Shown here: piece after piece, positions 1 to 11,403 of the stretch | Numbering within the stretch: the first letter of the stretch is position 1 | How the letters are laid out: every line of letters starts with the position of its first letter | NCBI GenBank assembly: GCA_030180135.1 | Contig: CM058231.1 | Location: 33,173,034-33,237,033, forward strand | Reading direction: 5' to 3' | DNA: 64,000 bases | Origin: Orychophragmus violaceus | Taxonomy: Eukaryota; Streptophyta; Magnoliopsida; Brassicales; Brassicaceae | The notes under the pieces: generated by a model | What the model was told of the DNA's origin: nothing | Database searches by the model: none | What the model saw: the letters and a program-made list of their open reading frames with translations, nothing else | Made by a program: the position numbers and the translations under genes

Positions 1-900
1 GTTTTGAAAATTTATGTATTCTGATGCGGAAGTATAGATATATACGGACTCACTCCCTCCTTTTTAAAAAAGGATGGACAACTGAACCTATCAAGATATC
101 GGCTGCCTCCATATCCCCTTCAGGGATCAAGTCGTCCCGTAGTTCGTGTGTTTCTTGATGAGCATGGTGTAGCCAACCATCTACGATTTTGTTCTTGATG
201 TAACTTTACGGATGAGCTAGTGCAGGATTCAGAGCTTACGAGTCCGTTGAGCGTGAAGTTAGTTCATCTTTGTTGGAGCTTTGTTTTGTTTCGTCGATCA
301 ACCGAGAAGGTATGATCTCTGTTGTAAGTTTTACTATGTTGCCTTCCTTGATTTGATACGACGAGCTGGAGCCAAGTCAGCTCAAGTAGAGTTGAGGGAT
401 CTTGCAAGTTGAGATAAACTGATCTACGATTAGTTGAGGCATCGCGGAGGTATGCCCGTTTGGAAGAATTGATGCTTAAAAGGATTTAGTCTTCACTCGG
501 CCTCGCTTTTTCTCGACAAAGATTCGGCTCGGATGTGGGTGGGTGTTGAGCAGAGTATGCTTTGGTCATCTGTACATATTCCTTGTGGGGCTGCTCAGTG
601 GTTCTTGCTCGGAGATTGGCTTGCTCTGCTCGGACTATTGACGAGCGGAAACTCTAAGATATTTCGAGTAGTATGACTGCGTAGACGCCGAGCAGCATTA
701 TCGCAAAAATACCGAGTAATTCTTTTCATGATAGGTTAGTACGTCGCGGGAGATATTCTCCAAACTGATACGTTCGGGCATGCTTGATCAAGTATTGTTA
801 AACTTATGTGAGACAAAGAAATTTTCGTCCTTCGCAAATCTTGTATTGTGTTCGCAAACTTTTTGCTTGGAAAAATCCCCTTTTTATACCTTTATATACA

Positions 901-902
<2 letters not shown>

Positions 903-959
<57 letters not shown>
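903..959. repeat. (TA)n microsatellite
   Basis: An uninterrupted TA dinucleotide run of about 56 bp. Short open frames across it encode only Tyr-Ile repeats and are not genes. Confidence 0.95.
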
Positions 960-962
<3 letters not shown>

Positions 963-1011
963 TTCTTTCCTTCCAGCTCGATTGTCCGAGTAGCTTCTCC
1001 TTTTTTCTCTT

Positions 1012-1072
1012 TTTTAGCTCGAAAACCCGAGTTGGTTTAGCTCGGACTTAAGGTGGTTCAGCTCGGATTTTC
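1012..1072. repeat. GAGCTGGTT-type dyad repeats, left cluster
   Basis: Degenerate copies of GAGCTGGTTYAGCTCGG flank the left side of the 20-21 bp array. The core is an inverted repeat with arms GAGCTG and CAGCTC around a GTT spacer. Confidence 0.7.
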
Positions 1073-1080
1073 AAATAATT

Positions 1081-1886
1081 ATGCGAGTTGCCGAGCATGT
1101 TGTGTGAGTTGTCGAGCAAGCTGTGCGAGCTGCCGATTAACCAGCGTGTATTGCCAAGCATGCTTTGCGAGTTTCCGAGCATGCTTTGCGAGTTGCCGAG
1201 CACGCTTGCGAGTTACCGAGCATGCTTTGCAAGTTGCCGAGCACGCTTGCGAGTTGCCGAGCATGCTTTTCGAGTTGCCGAGCACGCTTGCGAGTTGCCA
1301 AGCACGCTTTGCGAGCTGCAGAGCATGCTTTGCGAGTTTCCGAGCACGCTTGCGAGTTGCCGAGCACGCTTGCGATTTCCGAGCAAGCTTGCGAGTTTCC
1401 GAGCACGCTTGCGAGTTGCCGAGTATGCTTGCGAGTTACCGAGCACGCTTGCGAGTTACCGAGCATGCTTTGCGAGTTGCCGAGCATGCTTTGCGAGTTG
1501 CCGAGCATGCTTTGCGAGTTGTCGAGCATGCTTGCGAGTTGCCGAGCATGCTTTGCGAGTTTTCGAGCACGCTTGCGAGTTGCCGAGCATGCTTTGCGAG
1601 TTGTCGAGCACGCTTGCGAGCTGCCGAGCATGCTTTGCGAGTTGCCGAGCATGCTTTGCGAGTTGCCGAGCATGCTTGCGAGTTGCCGAGCATGCTTTGC
1701 GAGTTTCCGAGCATGCTTTGCGAGTTTCCGAGCATGCTTGCGAGTTGCCGAGCATGCTTTGCGAGTTGCCGAGCATGCTTTGCAAGATGCCGAGCATGAT
1801 TGCGAGTTGCCTAACATGCTTTGCGAGTTGGCGAGCACGCTTTGCGAGTTGGCGAGCACGCTTTGCGAGTTGGCGAGCATACAGCA
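1081..1886. repeat. 20-21 bp tandem array (about 38 units)
   Basis: Units of 20 or 21 bp contain GAGTTGCCGAGC followed by ATGCTT or ACGCTT. Many units carry the palindrome GCATGC. Units are degenerate and alternate in length (GCTT versus GCTTT), and unit order is irregular, as expected from unequal exchange. Because 21 is a multiple of 3, several frames on both strands stay open and give artefactual heptad-repeat proteins of up to 287 residues. No sign of coding use was found. Confidence 0.95.
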
Positions 1887-1916
1887 AGCGTTTGCGTGCT
1901 CTGGTTTGCTCAAAAT

Positions 1917-2012
1917 TTCTGAGCTGGTTTAGCCCGAAACTTCCGAGCTAGTTCAGCTCGAAAAACCCAAGCTGGTTAAGCTCGGAAAACCCGAGCTGGT
2001 CCAGCTCGGATT
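1917..2012. repeat. GAGCTGGTT-type dyad repeats, right cluster
   Basis: About five degenerate copies of the GAGCTG-GTT-CAGCTC dyad in tandem, spaced about 20-24 bp. The same repeat occurs in the LTR of this old element at 10815-10871 and 20034-20131. Confidence 0.8.
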
Positions 2013-2900
2013 TCCGAGGAGTCTTATGTGCTTGGATATATACGGTCAAGGAGCAGGATGACTTGGAAGGCCTATTGGTGTGGCAACGGTGCATTGATGA
2101 CGATTGGTTAGAGATAGTTCGACTCGAGTACGGTGCGAGGGTAAAGCAGCGTATTAAAACAGATTTTTCAAACCGTATGATTCTGGTACGATCATCGGTC
2201 GTTTGGCTTCTTGGCGTCACGTATTGATCTGCAAGTGAAGCGAAGTTTGGAAACTTCTTGGCAATCGGACAGATCGTAAAGTGAGTTACGATGAAAACGA
2301 TCTTTGAACACCACACAATGTTATCTTCGGCTTTGGCGAATTCCAATCCGATCTTCGTATTCTTGTTACGATTCTTTTCTGTTTGAGGTCGCGCCCATGA
2401 AATTTTCTCCTTCGACGTCGATAGTTGTCGCAATCCTTCTTGGTCGGATTAGTGATCATAGATCTGTTGAGTTGGATCTGTCCGCAGGAGGGTGCTCACT
2501 TGTTTGTAAATCGCGGTCGATGTAGCATAGGGTTTCTCTTGAGTCGCTAGATGTTGAGAGGTTGAGTCACCTACGATTATTTGGTCCGAACATCAGTGCC
2601 CGAGTTCTCCATGGTTTTTGTTCTCTCCACTTTCTCGGTGAGCGTGGTATTTTCCTTCTCCTAAGATTGAGTTTTTGCATCAGTACGGCTGTCGTCTCTT
2701 TTTAAATCGGATAGCGCTAAGTCAGTTGTCATTGCATCAGTTGCGGCTGCATCTGTCGCAGCGTTATCCCTCATGGTGCCGTGTGATGCGGCTGCGTCTG
2801 CTGCAGCGTTGATCGCCACTGGATGATTTGTTCTGTCTCTGTTGGAGGCTGTTTCTTTGGATGCGCTAGTCGGTGATTTTTAAATGTAAGAAACTTCTAT

Positions 2901-2919
2901 TTCCCCACAGATGGCGCCA
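2901..2919 (-). other. Primer binding site of the old gypsy element
   Basis: Read on the minus strand the site begins TGGCGCC, two bases after the CA end of the LTR. The first seven bases agree with the tRNA-Asp-type primer sites usual in Tat and Athila elements, and the rest has drifted (GGGGA is still present). Element F has the same layout. Confidence 0.65.
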
Positions 2920-2938
2920 AACTGTGAGAGTCGAAACT

Positions 2939-3674
2939 TGTTGGGATTATGTCCTGAAATCACATTGTACTCACTCTAGAGATAGTTGTATTGTCGAGAT
3001 CGGACAATTCATGTGATACTGGGTAGTCATAATGTTTTGCTAGAAACCGCTTATGACAAATGAGTTATAACTCATTTCCAGTATTGTGTGAACCTACAGG
3101 GTCACACACCTAAGCAAGTTGGAGATAATCTGCATGGGATTGATCATTGGCATATGGTCTGATCGATGTGTATTAGATACACATCGAATTGAGTTTCAAA
3201 GGCGTGTATCGATCGACACCATTGGGTGCGTCGGTCGATACAGGATGTGTGTCGATCGACACCAATGAGTGTGTCGATCGACACAAGGGTGAAACCGAAA
3301 CTGATGTTTCGGTTCACCGCAAGGTCAATATATAAACGTGTTTTATAGATTCGACGGTGTGTGTGTTCTTGAGCGCCGCCCAGACAGTTTTCTCAGAGAG
3401 AAAACAGAGAAACCTCAGAGAAACTCAGTTCCCAGGAGATCCGAGCACCGGTACTAGCATCCCGGCGGATTCCAGCTTGTGTGCGTGTGGACTATCAGTA
3501 GAGGCGCAGCATCTGAGACGCTTCAGAGATCTCAATTACCTGACCATCTTCCGCTGCCAAACTCCAGGTAACACGAGATCAGATCCCTGATTCAATTAAC
3601 TAGACCCTAGATCCCAGGCTATCTGTAACTCGCGAGAATTCTGAATCTGGTAGAATTGGCTCGAAGTTCCAACA
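2939..3674 (+). repeat. Element A 5' LTR
   Basis: Begins TGTTGGGATT and ends TTCCAACA. It holds four TCGATCGA-type dyads (about 3200-3285), a TATA box at 3329-3336 and a splice donor CAG/GTAACA at 3567/3568. From the expected start site (about 3360) to the donor there is no ATG. Confidence 0.95.
3329..3336 (+). promoter_or_regulatory. TATA box in element A LTR
   Basis: TATATAAA lies about 240 bp upstream of the predicted leader splice donor and is preserved in the 3' LTR. Confidence 0.6.
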
Positions 3675-3675
3675 G

Positions 3676-3689
3676 TGGTATCAGAGCCT
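3676..3689 (+). other. Element A primer binding site (tRNA-Met type)
   Basis: TGGTATCAGAGCC starts two bases after the LTR end. This is the initiator tRNA-Met primer site usual in plant copia elements. Confidence 0.9.
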
Positions 3690-3804
3690 TAGGGTTTTCC
3701 ATTGAATCAGTCTGTTTAATTGAATCTAAAGAATTGAATTCGCTCATAATAGTTTTATGATCAATAGCATGTTAGATCGATTGAAACAAAATTCGGATTA
3801 TGTG

Positions 3805-4500
3805 TTTTCGCACAGTGTCGATCGACACACTGGGTGTGTCGGTCGACACAGAATGGCGAATTCGACAGAATCGGCGGCTAGGGTTTTTCGCGAAGAAAAA
3901 CCGAAATCCTTCTGTTTCGATCGACACAGGTTTAGTGTCGGTCGACACAGAACAGATTCGGTCCAGTGTCGATCGACACAGGTTAGTGTCGGTCGACACA
4001 GACCTTGCGAATGGTTAATCGGTTCAATTGGATTGGACCGGTTATCATGCTTGGTTAAGACCGAACATATCGGTTTAAATTGGATGAATTGGTTCAATTG
4101 GATTGAACTGATTATCTCAATTAGCATGAACCGATGGGTTGAATCAGTTTGATTGGATAACACGATTCAATTGAATTAAACCGGTTATCGCAATTAGTTA
4201 AAACTGATTAAAACGGTTTAAATTGGATAAATTAATTCAATTGGATTGAACCAGTATCGCAATTAAAATAAACCGATTGGTTTAAGATCAGTTTGATCTG
4301 ATAAGTCGGTTCAATTAGATTGGACCGGTTTTCAAAACTGTCTTCGGTTAAGGTCTAAGTCAACCGTCACACACGGGTTGTGTCGATCGATATGACCGGT
4401 TCAATGAACCGGGTTAATTAGATTAACCGGTTATTGAAGTCCGGTTATGTTTGGTGGTGTCGATCGACAGACATAGTCTGCGTCGATCGATACAGTGCTC
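3805..4500 (+). repeat. Leader repeats of element A: TCGATCGA dyads and CCGGTT/AATTGGATT units
   Basis: About nine copies of TGTCGATCGACA or close variants (TGTCGGTCGACA) lie between 3810 and 4495, often paired as inverted neighbours. Between 4010 and 4450 there are degenerate tandem units built on GGTTCAATTGGATT and ACCGGTTATC. Short open frames here are not conserved as proteins. All of this lies in the predicted leader intron. Confidence 0.85.
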
Positions 4501-5214
4501 GAAATTCTGGTTATTGAACCTTGAATTTGCAGAAACCAAACTAGACATAAACCTTGATCAAAGATTAGCTTCAATATGGTCAACTGTCAAGACTCATTTC
4601 GTTGTGTGATGGTCTAGCCAAGAGCTTGGTGTCCACAATTACGTGAGTAAGGAAGGTAATTATGTTGATGGATTTGCAGTGCAAAACATCAACAATTACA
4701 TGACCTAAGAGATTGATTAGCTAAACTTTTGGATTTAGTTTCCTCAACTAAATATCAAGTGACCTTGATGTCTTGCCCAATCTTGTCTACTGTCAAAACT
4801 CGTGTCGTTTGTTGGATAGTCTTGGAGTCCTTGGTATCCACTGCTACATGGGTAAGGCAGGTGGTCATTGACAGACTTGCAGTGCGACTGTCAGTGATCA
4901 CAAGACTAAAGAGATTGGTTTACTTGACTGAGCTATCAGAAGTTCTAGGCCCAGAGACGTCAGAGTGGATGAAACATGGATTGTCTTATCTGCGACCAAG
5001 AGTTGTACTGGGTACAATTAGCAATGATTTGCTTACCTAGATAACTAAAGTTTGGGTGATGACGAGTCGTCCACTCAGATTTTAGTGAAGTATGGATCTT
5101 GGATCATTATATTCATAGAGGAAACATTATTTGAATATAATGCGAGTTTTCTTATTAGGTAAGATTTCTCATCATATACATAACTAAATCTTTGTTTTTC
5201 TTGGATTTCAGCTT

Positions 5215-6081
5215 ATGTCTATGACTACTTTCTCGTTGCGATCCGTCCTTGAGAAGGACAAGTTAAATGGATCCAACTTCCTGGATTGGTATCGGAATCT
5301 GAGATTCATTCTCAAGCAGGAGAGCAAGGACTATGTCCTTGAAAAGGCTCTTCCAGAAAGGCTTGGGACCAATCGCTCGCATGCAGTATATAATGCTTGG
5401 AATAAGCATTATATTGATGTGGTAGATGTGCGTGGTCTGATGTTGGCTACCATGAACTCGGACTTGAAGAGTCAATACGAGGACGTGGAGTCGCCAATAG
5501 AGATGATCACCAACCTGAAACTGAAGTTTCAGGATCTGGCACGAGTTAGGAGATTCCAGATAGTGAAGTCTCTCACTGGGTGCAAGCTACCAGAAGATGC
5601 TCCAGTAGGTCCTCATGTCATTAAACTGATGGGTTACATTGATAACCTGGGGAAACTGGAATGTCCTGTCAGCTTAGAGTTGGCTACTGACATCATTCTG
5701 CAGTCACTGCCGTCAAGTTATGATAAGTTCATTAAGAACTATATCAAGAAAGGCTTGACGAAGACGTTGACTGAACTGCATGGCGTGCTCAGGACAGCAG
5801 AGCAAGACATCATAAAGGGTAAAAGATTTGAGAAATCTTGTGCTGGCAAGGGTAGAGGCACGGCAGTCCAGATTTGGAATCAGGATAAGCCTGTGTCATC
5901 TTATAAGCCCAAGTCAGGCCCATCTGGTGTTAGAAAATGCTTCTACTGCGATGAGTCAGGGCATTGGAAGAGAGATTGCATTAAATTCTTGGAAGATTCA
6001 CAAGAGATGAAGGAGATGTATGGTACTTCTTCTTCAGGTATTGTGTTATTAATTCAAGTTCTACTATGTATTGGATACTAG
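5215..6081 (+). CDS. Element A Gag (Ty1/copia), 288 aa
   Basis: Gag forms the particle that packages retrotransposon RNA in the cytoplasm. The start MSMTTFSLRSV aligns with the Gag start of elements D and E and follows the predicted splice acceptor directly. The copia gag (UBN2-like) domain spans roughly residues 10-200. A zinc knuckle of the CX2CX4HX4C form (CFYCDESGHWKRDC) lies near residue 242. The frame closes soon after the knuckle, where D continues into protease. At that point the pol sequence becomes unreadable. The frame is intact although pol is dead, which suggests Gag may still be made. It is a retrotransposon protein, not a host gene. Confidence 0.8.
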   Translation: MSMTTFSLRSVLEKDKLNGSNFLDWYRNLRFILKQESKDYVLEKALPERLGTNRSHAVYNAWNKHYIDVVDVRGLMLATMNSDLKSQYEDVESPIEMITNLKLKFQDLARVRRFQIVKSLTGCKLPEDAPVGPHVIKLMGYIDNLGKLECPVSLELATDIILQSLPSSYDKFIKNYIKKGLTKTLTELHGVLRTAEQDIIKGKRFEKSCAGKGRGTAVQIWNQDKPVSSYKPKSGPSGVRKCFYCDESGHWKRDCIKFLEDSQEMKEMYGTSSSGIVLLIQVLLCIGY

Positions 6082-8680
6082 TTGTGGTACTGATATTTTT
6101 GAAATATGCAGGACCTAAGCGACAGTAGAACGTTGAAGAAAGGACAAGTGGAACTACGTGTCTGGTATGAAGCAATGGTTGCTGCATGAGCCGTAGAGAT
6201 TCTCCACTTGTAGGAACCTTTCATACTTGGTTTTAGAAATTAAGTAATTGCTACTATGTATCTGCTTTGAGCAGAGATGTCTTTCATTTTCTTGTAAAGA
6301 ATTTGAATGTTTTTCGTTTTGATAAAAGACAAGTTTTGCTCTTAAGATCTTAATGAAATATCATATGGTAGCACCCCGTTTGGAATGGGTTTTGTATCTT
6401 AGACCAGCGTAAGATTGAATATAACACAAATACTAAAGGTTTAAGTCTGATGACTCGAACTCGACTTTTCCTTGGCATAGTCGTTTAACCACACAAAGTG
6501 AAGCGGATCCAGAAGTTAAATTCCATAGTTTTGGACTCATTTGATTATTAATCATTTGAGATATGAATTCTGTTCACTGGACCAAATGACTAAGGCCCCT
6601 TTAGCAGAGCTAAAGGAAACGGGCCAGAGGCTTATTGGGCCTTACACATACTGATGTATGAGGCCCGATGAGCATTAGTGCCAAAGGAAATCTTCTGTAC
6701 TTCATTACATTGTTGATGGCATCAATAAGTATGGTTGTGTTCATTTGATGAGACACGAGCAGGAATCCCTTGAGGAGTTCCAAGATGAACTATAGAACCG
6801 ATTTGACAGAAGTGTTGAGATCCTCGATTGAATCGCGGAGGAAAATACTTGAGTCAAGAATTGGGTGATCATCTAACAGAATGAATCGGATCTTATTAGA
6901 TACGCTCCGATTAATGATGAGTCACAGGAATCTTCCATGGTCATTTAAGAATATGTCCTAAAATGTTTGTCTTTGCGCAGAAAAGAGTTTCTATCAGAAT
7001 CAGTGAAAAACACCACATTGGATGTAGACTGGGTGATTTCCAAATTTGTTTTTCTGATTAAATTGGGATTGCAAGGTTTGTGTAAGACAGTAGTTAACAA
7101 ACAAACTTGAATCCATATCTGATAATTTCTACCTCGCTGGTTGTCCTAAGGAAACCAAGGCTTGCTACTTTTACAACCAATCCGAGGACAAAGTTTTGTT
7201 GTTCGGAACTGTGTCTTTTGAGAAAGATCGTACTTTCAAAAGGAACAGTGGGAGTAAAAGTACACATCGAAGAAATTCGATAAACACAGGAGGCTTCTCA
7301 ACCTGTTGAGGGAGAGCAGAGGTGAGATTTACAAAGTGCTGTAGAATCTACACCTGTGGAGCCTGAAATTCGCACCGAAAGGATCCGTCACTAACTCGAT
7401 AGTGATTTCTCATAACCAATTGTCGTGATCTGTTGATCATTGAAAAGTGATGAGCGTGCGAAATTCAAAGAAGCGATGGTGAGCCCCAACTCCGAAAAAT
7501 TGGCTGGGTATGCATGTTAGCTTCACAGATCCATTTCTGGATTGAAGCAAACGTCTTGGAGTTGGAATCAACATTCTGATAAAGTGGTCAAAAGTTTTGA
7601 CATGATCAGAAAGAAAAGAAACTATGCGTGTACAAGAAGACTAGTGGGAGCGTAGCTGCATTTCTCACGCTGTATGTTTACAACATACTTAATCTCACAA
7701 ACGACGTTCCGACGCTAAAAGTCTTGTCAAGATTTGGGTTGGAAGTGAAATTTAAACAAAAGACATGGGTGTAGCCGAGTGAATTCTTGGAATAGGAATC
7801 TATTGATATAGATTGAGTAGGCTAATTGGATCGTGTCAAAATCCTTATGTTGATAAGGCATTGTACAGATCTAATGCGCTTGATTCCAAGAATGGCTTCA
7901 TACCAAAGGTCTTATGGCAATAATCTAAGCAAGATGAAGTGTCTTGGACACTGGCTGAGCTAGTAACAATATTAGCAAGATGGAGTGTTTTTGAACACTG
8001 GCTGAACTAGTATTAATGAGTGTGATTGCTAATGCTGCTGCAATAGAATCCATCATGAATGCCATATTTTGTGCTCGTCTAGATACAGCTTAAGCATAAA
8101 GCATGACGAGAAAATACCAATAAGTTCCGGTAATAGTTCACTGATCAGTTACCAGAAATATCCCAAGTGTTTGAGAAACACTAAGGATAGGTTCGTGGTG
8201 AACTGATAAAGTGATGAACCAGTTGAAAGTAGTTAGACGGACAAAGACGATTCCCGGTTTTCCACCTGGTTATGTATCTTTGTCTGAATGACGGTGTTGT
8301 CTGTTGGAAAGGCTCCAAGCAGTGGACCGTAGAATAGTGCTTTTATCTGAATGGCGGTGTGGTTTGTTGGAATTGTTTCAAGCAATGACACCGCAGTCTC
8401 TCCCACAACCTAAGCACGTAATTTATTCTGTTGCTGTAGGTATAAGATATCTGAAGAGATGATCTTGATTCTAGTGGGAGTTATTTTAGTTATGTTGTAA
8501 TCTTTACATAGACATGCTATGGTAGTGTTTGTGTAAGTTAAAACTGACATCGGTATTGTTTAATTATTGGATAGTTAAATAATGGTCCCAAAGTATTTTA
8601 TGGTCATCATATAGGTCATCAAGTTGAGGACTTGATCATGAAACCCTATAAGTAAAAGATGACATAAATTACGATTGTAC

Positions 8681-8720
8681 CTAGTCGAGGTTATTGAAGT
8701 GGGACACCAATAACCGCGCG
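8681..8720 (+). ncRNA. Conserved 3' hairpin 1 of element A
   Basis: An outer stem CTAGTC/GACTAG encloses an inner stem GGTTATTG (8689-8696) / CAATAACC (8708-8715). Element D has GGTTGTTG/CAACAACC at the same place, a compensatory change that keeps the pairing. Element C matches A. This is an RNA structure candidate, function unknown. Confidence 0.6.
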
Positions 8721-8834
8721 AGACTAGTATGTGAGGTGACTGTTGGACTAAGTTTCATGGAGTCAATGATATGATTATCACAGTCAGTCACATAGATATA
8801 TGTTGGTGAACATATGATTGGACATGACCCGCTT

Positions 8835-8884
8835 AATGAGAACTCCACAGGATAATTATATCAGTGTCATGGGAGGTTCTCATT
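8835..8884 (+). ncRNA. Conserved 3' hairpin 2 of element A
   Basis: AATGAGAACTC (8835-8845) pairs with GAGGTTCTCATT (8873-8884) with one bulged base. D has TAAGAACTCTT / AAGAGATTCTTA, again paired with one bulge despite different bases. Confidence 0.55.
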
Positions 8885-9284
8885 ACGACTATAGAGTATA
8901 GTCCTTAGACCTGAGTTCATCATGCTTTCTAGCATATGAATTAGTGCGTTTTTTACCTTGTCAAACGTCGTTCCGTAACTGGCGGCTATAACGGCATTGC
9001 TTCGACGTATCATGAAGTATGTGTAGAAACATGGATGGAACAAGATGGGATTTGTCCCTCCTGTTTAACGGGAGATAAATATCTCAGGGCCCATCGAAGA
9101 TTTGATACTGAGAAAATGCATGGCCGTGCTCAAACGAGGTGATTGTCAGTCGTTTGTTTCATCAGTATAGATCAGGAATTCGATGAACATGATGTTGGCT
9201 ATAATAAGGATGACACAGTCTCTTGCCTTATGCCATATTGAGATATAGAGACGAAGGGATTATAGGAATAGGTGATTCCAGTAC

Positions 9285-9295
9285 AAGTGGGAGAT
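9285..9295 (+). other. Element A polypurine tract
   Basis: AAGTGGGAGAT directly precedes the 3' LTR, the expected place for plus-strand priming. D has the same tract at 28478-28488, and C has AAGTGGGATAT. Confidence 0.8.
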
Positions 9296-10030
9296 TGTTG
9301 GGACTATGTCCTGAAATCACATTGTACTCACTCTAGAGATAGTTGTATTGTCGAGATCGGACAATTCATGTGATACTGGGTAGTCATAATGTTTTGCTAG
9401 AAACCGCTTATGACAAATGAGTTGTAACTCATTTCCAGTATTGTGTGAACCTACAGGGTCACACACCTAAGCAAGTTGGACATACTCTGCATGGGATTGA
9501 TCATTGGCATATGGTCTGATCGATGTGTATTAGATACACATCGAATTGAGTTTCAAAGGCGTGTATCGATCGACACCATTGGGTGCGTCGGTCGATACAG
9601 GACGTGTGTCGATCGACACCAATGAGTGTGTCGATCAACACAAGGGCGAAACCGAAACTGATGTTTCGGTTCACCGCGAGGTCAATATATAAACGTGTTT
9701 TATAGATTCGACGGTGTGTGTGTTCTTGAGCGCCGCCCAGACAGTTTTCTCAGAGAGAAAACAGAGAAACCTCAAAGAAACTCAGTTCCCAGGAGATCCG
9801 AGCACCGGTACTAGCATCCCGGCGATTCCAGCTTGTGTGCGTGTGGACTATCAGTAGAGGCGCAGCATCTGAGGCGCTTCAGAGATCTCAATTACCTGAC
9901 CATCTTCCGCTGCCAAACTCCAGGTAACACGAGATCAGATCTCTGATTCAATTAACTAGACCCTAGATCCTAGGCTATATGGAACTCGCGAGAATTCTGA
10001 ATCTGGTAGAATTAGCTCGAAGTTCCAACA
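9296..10030 (+). repeat. Element A 3' LTR
   Basis: Matches 2939-3674 with about 17 differences by eye, including a one-base deletion. Ends TTCCAACA and is followed by the AAACT target copy. Confidence 0.95.
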
Positions 10031-10035
10031 AAACT

Positions 10036-10871
10036 CGCACTGTCAAAACTTGTAGAGCTAACTTTTTAGAGAACATAAATTTCTATGTAAACAACACGAC
10101 AAGAGAGATCCGAAAGATATTTTTATTGATAGAAAGAATCGGAAACGAATTACAAGGAATAAAAGTTAAAGATGTTACAGTTGAACCTTGTGAAAGGCTG
10201 CCTACGTACCCTTAGAAAGCGATCAAGCCATTCGTAGTTCTAAATCTAGATGCTAGGGTTTTTCGTTCTGCCTTTCTCATATGACTTCCACCTCCTTATA
10301 TAACTGCGGCAAGTCGGTTTCGAGAATATTTCCGCAAGATTTGCGAAAATCTTCCTGTTGTTATCTCCTTCCTTTTTCCGTTAAGATTTACATTTTTATC
10401 TTGGATTTTCCTCTTTATCTCTCTGATTCCTTGATTCTCACTTCTACGAGTTTATCTTTCCGCGGCTTGACCTATTTGCCGAGTGGGCCGAGAACAGATG
10501 CTCCGAGTTCGTTTGTATGCGAACTTCTTTATTCGGCCCAAAGTCTCGGGTATACGAGTGTTGGTCATTTGGGCCTAAGTTCGAATTTCTTCTAACTTGG
10601 TCCGTTAATTTAGTTTATCGGCCAAGAAGGTTCAAGCCGATATTTCCGAAGGTCGACCACGGCGAGTTTGTGCATATCGGTGATCGTTTGATTATCCGTT
10701 TGGGAAGTTTAGAGAAGCAAAGTCCAGCTCGGAGGTTTACGAAAGATTCATTCAGATCGGGATTTCTGGAGGGGTAAATCATGATCGGGGAATGAGAAGG
10801 GAAGGATTCGGATCCGAGCTGGTTTAGCTCGGATGTTCGAGCTGGTTCAGCTTGGTTCTCCGAGCTGGTTT
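10036..10871 (-). repeat. Old gypsy LTR, middle segment
   Basis: Continuation of the LTR that starts at 2923, resumed after element A and broken again by B. It contains the motif GCTGCCTACGTACCCT with a following CGTAGTT (10197-10239), also present in F at 51555-51599, and ends in GAGCTGGTT dyads. No gene was recognised. Short + strand frames (10281-10777) look like chance. Confidence 0.55.
10815..10871. repeat. GAGCTGGTT dyad repeats, target of element B
   Basis: Three tandem dyads. Element B inserted inside one of them, duplicating GGTTT. Confidence 0.85.
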
Positions 10872-11204
10872 TGTAACATCCCCGAACCGGCCTACGGGCC
10901 ATTGGGCGTCCATAGGACCAGAAACACGAACTTAAGGCTGAGATGGCCAAAAGGGAAGTGTTCTATGGACGGAATTAGGTTAAGCTCAGCTGGAATGGAG
11001 CTTAAATCAATCGGGAATCAGCTGGAATGAGTGTGGGTAGCTCGGCTCAGCTCGGTTGAAGTGTGAAGTGTGGAATGAGCTGATCAGCTAGTGTCACTAG
11101 CTGATCTTAGCGCCCATAAGCGAATGGCCACCAAGGGACTTGTGTCCATTCGCTAGTCCCAAAGGCAACCATTGCCATGGGCGGTTATGGGGCGATCTAA
11201 GGCT

Positions 11205-11213
11205 TATAAATAG
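11205..11213 (+). promoter_or_regulatory. TATA box in chromovirus B LTR
   Basis: TATAAATAG, followed about 190 bp later by the first ATG downstream (11404). The 3' LTR has an identical copy. Confidence 0.7.
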
Positions 11214-11403
11214 AAGCCTTGGAGGCCATTTTTCGCACACAAGTTCACAAGGGAAGAAATCCAGAATTTCTTAAAGGCAAAGGCCATAAAAACCGAGTGA
11301 AACCTAGAGAGAGAAAGAGGCGTTTGTGGCCGGTTTTCTAGAGAGAGAGTCGGCGTGTGTTCAAGGGTTTTGGTGGTGTATTGGAGCGGCTTAAGGAAGC
11401 GTG

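Larger units (their letters stand above)
1..2938 (-). mobile_element. Old Tat-like Ty3/gypsy element, degenerate internal region
   Basis: This stretch lies inside an old element read on the minus strand. The anchor is a tRNA-type primer site at 2901-2919 next to an LTR starting TGTGAGAG at 2923. The same arrangement occurs in element F (57917-57938), which has recognisable Tat-lineage proteins. No gag or pol domain can be read here, and stop codons are dense outside the tandem repeats, so this is a non-coding or heavily decayed derivative. It holds a TA microsatellite, a large 20-21 bp tandem array and GAGCTG-GTT-CAGCTC repeats that also occur in its LTR. The window edge hides the other end. 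The Tat assignment is by analogy with F, not by protein match. Confidence 0.45.
3568..5211 (+). other. Predicted leader intron of element A
   Basis: The donor CAG/GTAACA sits in the LTR and the acceptor TTGGATTTCAG lies just before CTTATG, so the gag ATG at 5215 would be the fourth base of exon 2. The intron removes the primer site, the palindrome array and many upstream ATGs. Sister C has the same boundaries (31866-33677), and D and E have equivalents. It is predicted from sequence only, and splicing would have to be partial because full-length RNA is needed as template. Confidence 0.6.
6082..9284 (+). pseudogene. Element A pol remnant and 3' non-coding region
   Basis: Scattered segments still align by eye with D pol: start of protease (about 6090-6180), integrase (about 6590-7000), reverse transcriptase (about 7450-7900) and RNase H (about 7900-8400). 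All carry many small deletions and stops. Two short stretches are duplicated (around 7930-8010 and 8272-8392), and element C shows the same duplications. From about 8500 the sequence is the 3' non-coding region with two conserved hairpins. Confidence 0.75.
2939..10030 (+). mobile_element. Copia element A (gag-only, TR-GAG-like), complete insertion
   Basis: A full LTR-retrotransposon with TG...CA LTRs of about 735 bp (2939-3674 and 9296-10030), a tRNA-Met type primer site, a Gag ORF with a zinc knuckle, a non-coding pol remnant and a polypurine tract. The target duplication AAACT (2934-2938 and 10031-10035) is perfect. It interrupts the LTR of the old minus-strand gypsy element, whose sequence resumes at 10036. 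The two LTRs differ at about 17 positions by eye, so the insertion is moderately old. Copy C is its sister. Confidence 0.95.

Noticed and set aside
780..1051. Small ORFs over the TA microsatellite
   Set aside because: Tyr-Ile repeats from a dinucleotide run; no gene-like signal.
1053..1951. Long open frames (up to 287 codons) on both strands
   Set aside because: They come from the 20-21 bp tandem array; frames are open in several phases at once and the proteins are simple heptad repeats.
3200..4495. CRISPR-like array of regularly repeated TCGATCGACA units
   Set aside because: Units are short palindromes with uneven spacing inside an eukaryotic retrotransposon; no Cas genes, leader or equal-length spacers.
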